From: Bradyrhizobium sp. Ash2021
GTDB lineage: Bacteria; Pseudomonadota; Alphaproteobacteria; Rhizobiales; Xanthobacteraceae
DNA length: 64,000 nt
NCBI RefSeq assembly: GCF_031202265.1
Contig: NZ_CP100604.1
Span: forward strand, 6,244,501 to 6,308,500
Direction of reading: 5' to 3'
The position numbers and the translations under genes are program-made. Shown here piece by piece: positions 62,898-64,000 of this stretch. Position 1 is the stretch's first letter. Each line of letters opens with the position of its first letter. Under the pieces are notes generated by a model. The model did not search any database and was not told where the DNA came from. It saw only the letters and a list, made by a program, of their open reading frames with translations.

Positions 62898-64000
62898 CTA
62901 CCCCAGATTCAATTCCTTGAAGAAATCATTGCCCTTGTCGTCGATGATGATGAAGGCCGGGAAATCCTCGACCTCGATCCGCCAGATCGCTTCCATGCCG
63001 AGTTCGGGATATTCCACCACCTCGACCTTCTTGATGCAGTGCTCGGCGAGGTTGGCTGCCGCACCGCCGATCGAGCCGAGATAGAAGCCGCCGTGCTTCT
63101 TGCAGGCCTCGCGCACCGCGACCGCGCGGTTGCCCTTGGCCACCATCACCATCGATCCGCCCGCGGCCTGGAACTGGTCGACGAAGGAATCCATCCGTCC
63201 CGCGGTGGTCGGGCCGAACGCGCCGGAGGCGTAGCCGTCAGGCGTCTTGGCGGGACCGGCGTAATACACCGGATGGTTCTTGAAGTAGTCGGGCAGCGGC
63301 TCGCCTTTTTCCAGCCGCTCGCGCAGCTTGGCATGCGCGGAGTCGCGCGCGACGATCATCGTCCCGCTCAAGGACAACCGGGTCTTGATCGGGTGCTTTG
63401 CAAGCGTCGCCAGAATATCCTTCATCGGCTGGTTGAGATTGATCTTGACGACCTCGCCGCCGAGCGACTGTTCGACCGCGGGCAGATACTGCGCCGGATT
63501 ATGCTCGAGCTCCTCGAGATAGACGCCGTCCCTCGTGATCTTGCCGAGCACCTGGCGATCCGCCGAGCAGGACACGCCAAGCCCGATCGGCAGCGACGCG
63601 CCGTGGCGCGGCATCCGGATCACGCGGACGTCGTGGCAGAAATATTTGCCGCCGAACTGCGCGCCGACGCCGAGCGACTGCGTCATCTTCAGAATCTCTT
63701 GCTCCATCTCCAGATCGCGGAAGGCGTTGCCATCGGCCGAGCCGTGCGTCGGCAGCGCGTCGAGATAGCGCGCGGACGCCAGTTTTACGGTCTTCATGCA
63801 GAGTTCAGCCGAAGTGCCGCCGATCACGATGGCGAGGTGATAAGGCGGACACGCCGCGGTGCCGAGCGTCAGCACCTTCTCCTTCAAAAACGCCAGCAGG
63901 CGATCTTTTGTCAGAACCGACGGTGTCGCCTGGAACAGAAAACTCTTGTTGGCGCTGCCGCCGCCCTTGGCCATGAACATGAACTTGTAGGCGTCATCGC
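62898..64000 (-). CDS. Class I fumarate hydratase, partial
   Basis: At least 367 residues; the N-terminus lies beyond the window. The frame runs open to the edge ([20 protein letters not shown]). Seen are [20 protein letters not shown] with a cluster Cys, [40 protein letters not shown], and the C-terminal beta-domain [40 protein letters not shown]. This 4Fe-4S enzyme converts fumarate to L-malate in the TCA cycle. Confidence 0.95.
   Translation of the reverse strand, partial: DDAYKFMFMAKGGGSANKSFLFQATPSVLTKDRLLAFLKEKVLTLGTAACPPYHLAIVIGGTSAELCMKTVKLASARYLDALPTHGSADGNAFRDLEMEQEILKMTQSLGVGAQFGGKYFCHDVRVIRMPRHGASLPIGLGVSCSADRQVLGKITRDGVYLEELEHNPAQYLPAVEQSLGGEVVKINLNQPMKDILATLAKHPIKTRLSLSGTMIVARDSAHAKLRERLEKGEPLPDYFKNHPVYYAGPAKTPDGYASGAFGPTTAGRMDSFVDQFQAAGGSMVMVAKGNRAVAVREACKKHGGFYLGSIGGAAANLAEHCIKKVEVVEYPELGMEAIWRIEVEDFPAFIIIDDKGNDFFKELNLG

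Overview
The window looks like chromosome of a high-GC alphaproteobacterium, most likely Bradyrhizobium or a close relative in the Nitrobacteraceae. The reasons are single-copy housekeeping genes (icd, alaS, recA, gcvTHP, fumarase), an alphaproteobacterial SOS box, the DUF1476/zeta subunit, an MloK1-like channel, many tiny Bradyrhizobium-type orphan proteins, and several families of short palindromic intergenic repeats. The genus is inferred from protein resemblance, not from a search.

Layout. 0.2-8.2 kb: ATPase zeta subunit, then a long minus-strand operon (OsmC, acyl-CoA-dehydrogenase-like flavoprotein, two-domain rhodanese, NrtA-type binding protein, permease, ATPase, cyanase) with a divergent TetR gene. 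This reads as uptake and breakdown of cyanate or a related N/S-containing one-carbon compound. 8.5-17 kb: small membrane protein, TrmJ-like methyltransferase fused to a DUF559 domain, membrane-anchored hydrolase, icd, DUF3455, and a cyclic-nucleotide-gated K+ channel cut in two by one in-frame TAG. 17-28 kb: alaS, a tandem glycine riboswitch with gcvT-gcvH-gcvP, a tandem pair of paralogous unknown proteins, and recA with its SOS box.

28-46 kb is the accessory, decaying part. An IS1182-type element splits a 59-codon gene and leaves a CTAG duplication. A field of tiny ORFs follows, several frameshifted. A PQQ dehydrogenase gene is split by an IS110/IS1111-type element. The non-coding part of that element carries a 12-nt match to the target flank and a 9-nt match to its own end, the layout expected of a bridge RNA (seekRNA). 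Next come a caspase-like protein and a cluster holding a superoxide dismutase-rhodanese fusion, beta-propellers and an outer-membrane protein, bordered by truncated genes and a three-copy repeat.

46-64 kb is a more ordered set of gene pairs: ABC binding protein, LtaS-like sulfatase, orphan HigA with a HigB remnant, a coupled GNAT + JmjC/cupin pair, NIPSNAP, DsbA/FrnE, and an XRE regulator. An NO-response module (truncated haemoglobin, 44-residue membrane protein, NsrR, DUF6522-like protein) has a visible palindromic operator. A SET-domain methyltransferase follows. A TetR gene then faces a carotenoid oxygenase; its near-perfect palindrome recurs before a membrane-protein operon about 2 kb away, suggesting a small local regulon. 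Class I fumarase runs off the right edge.
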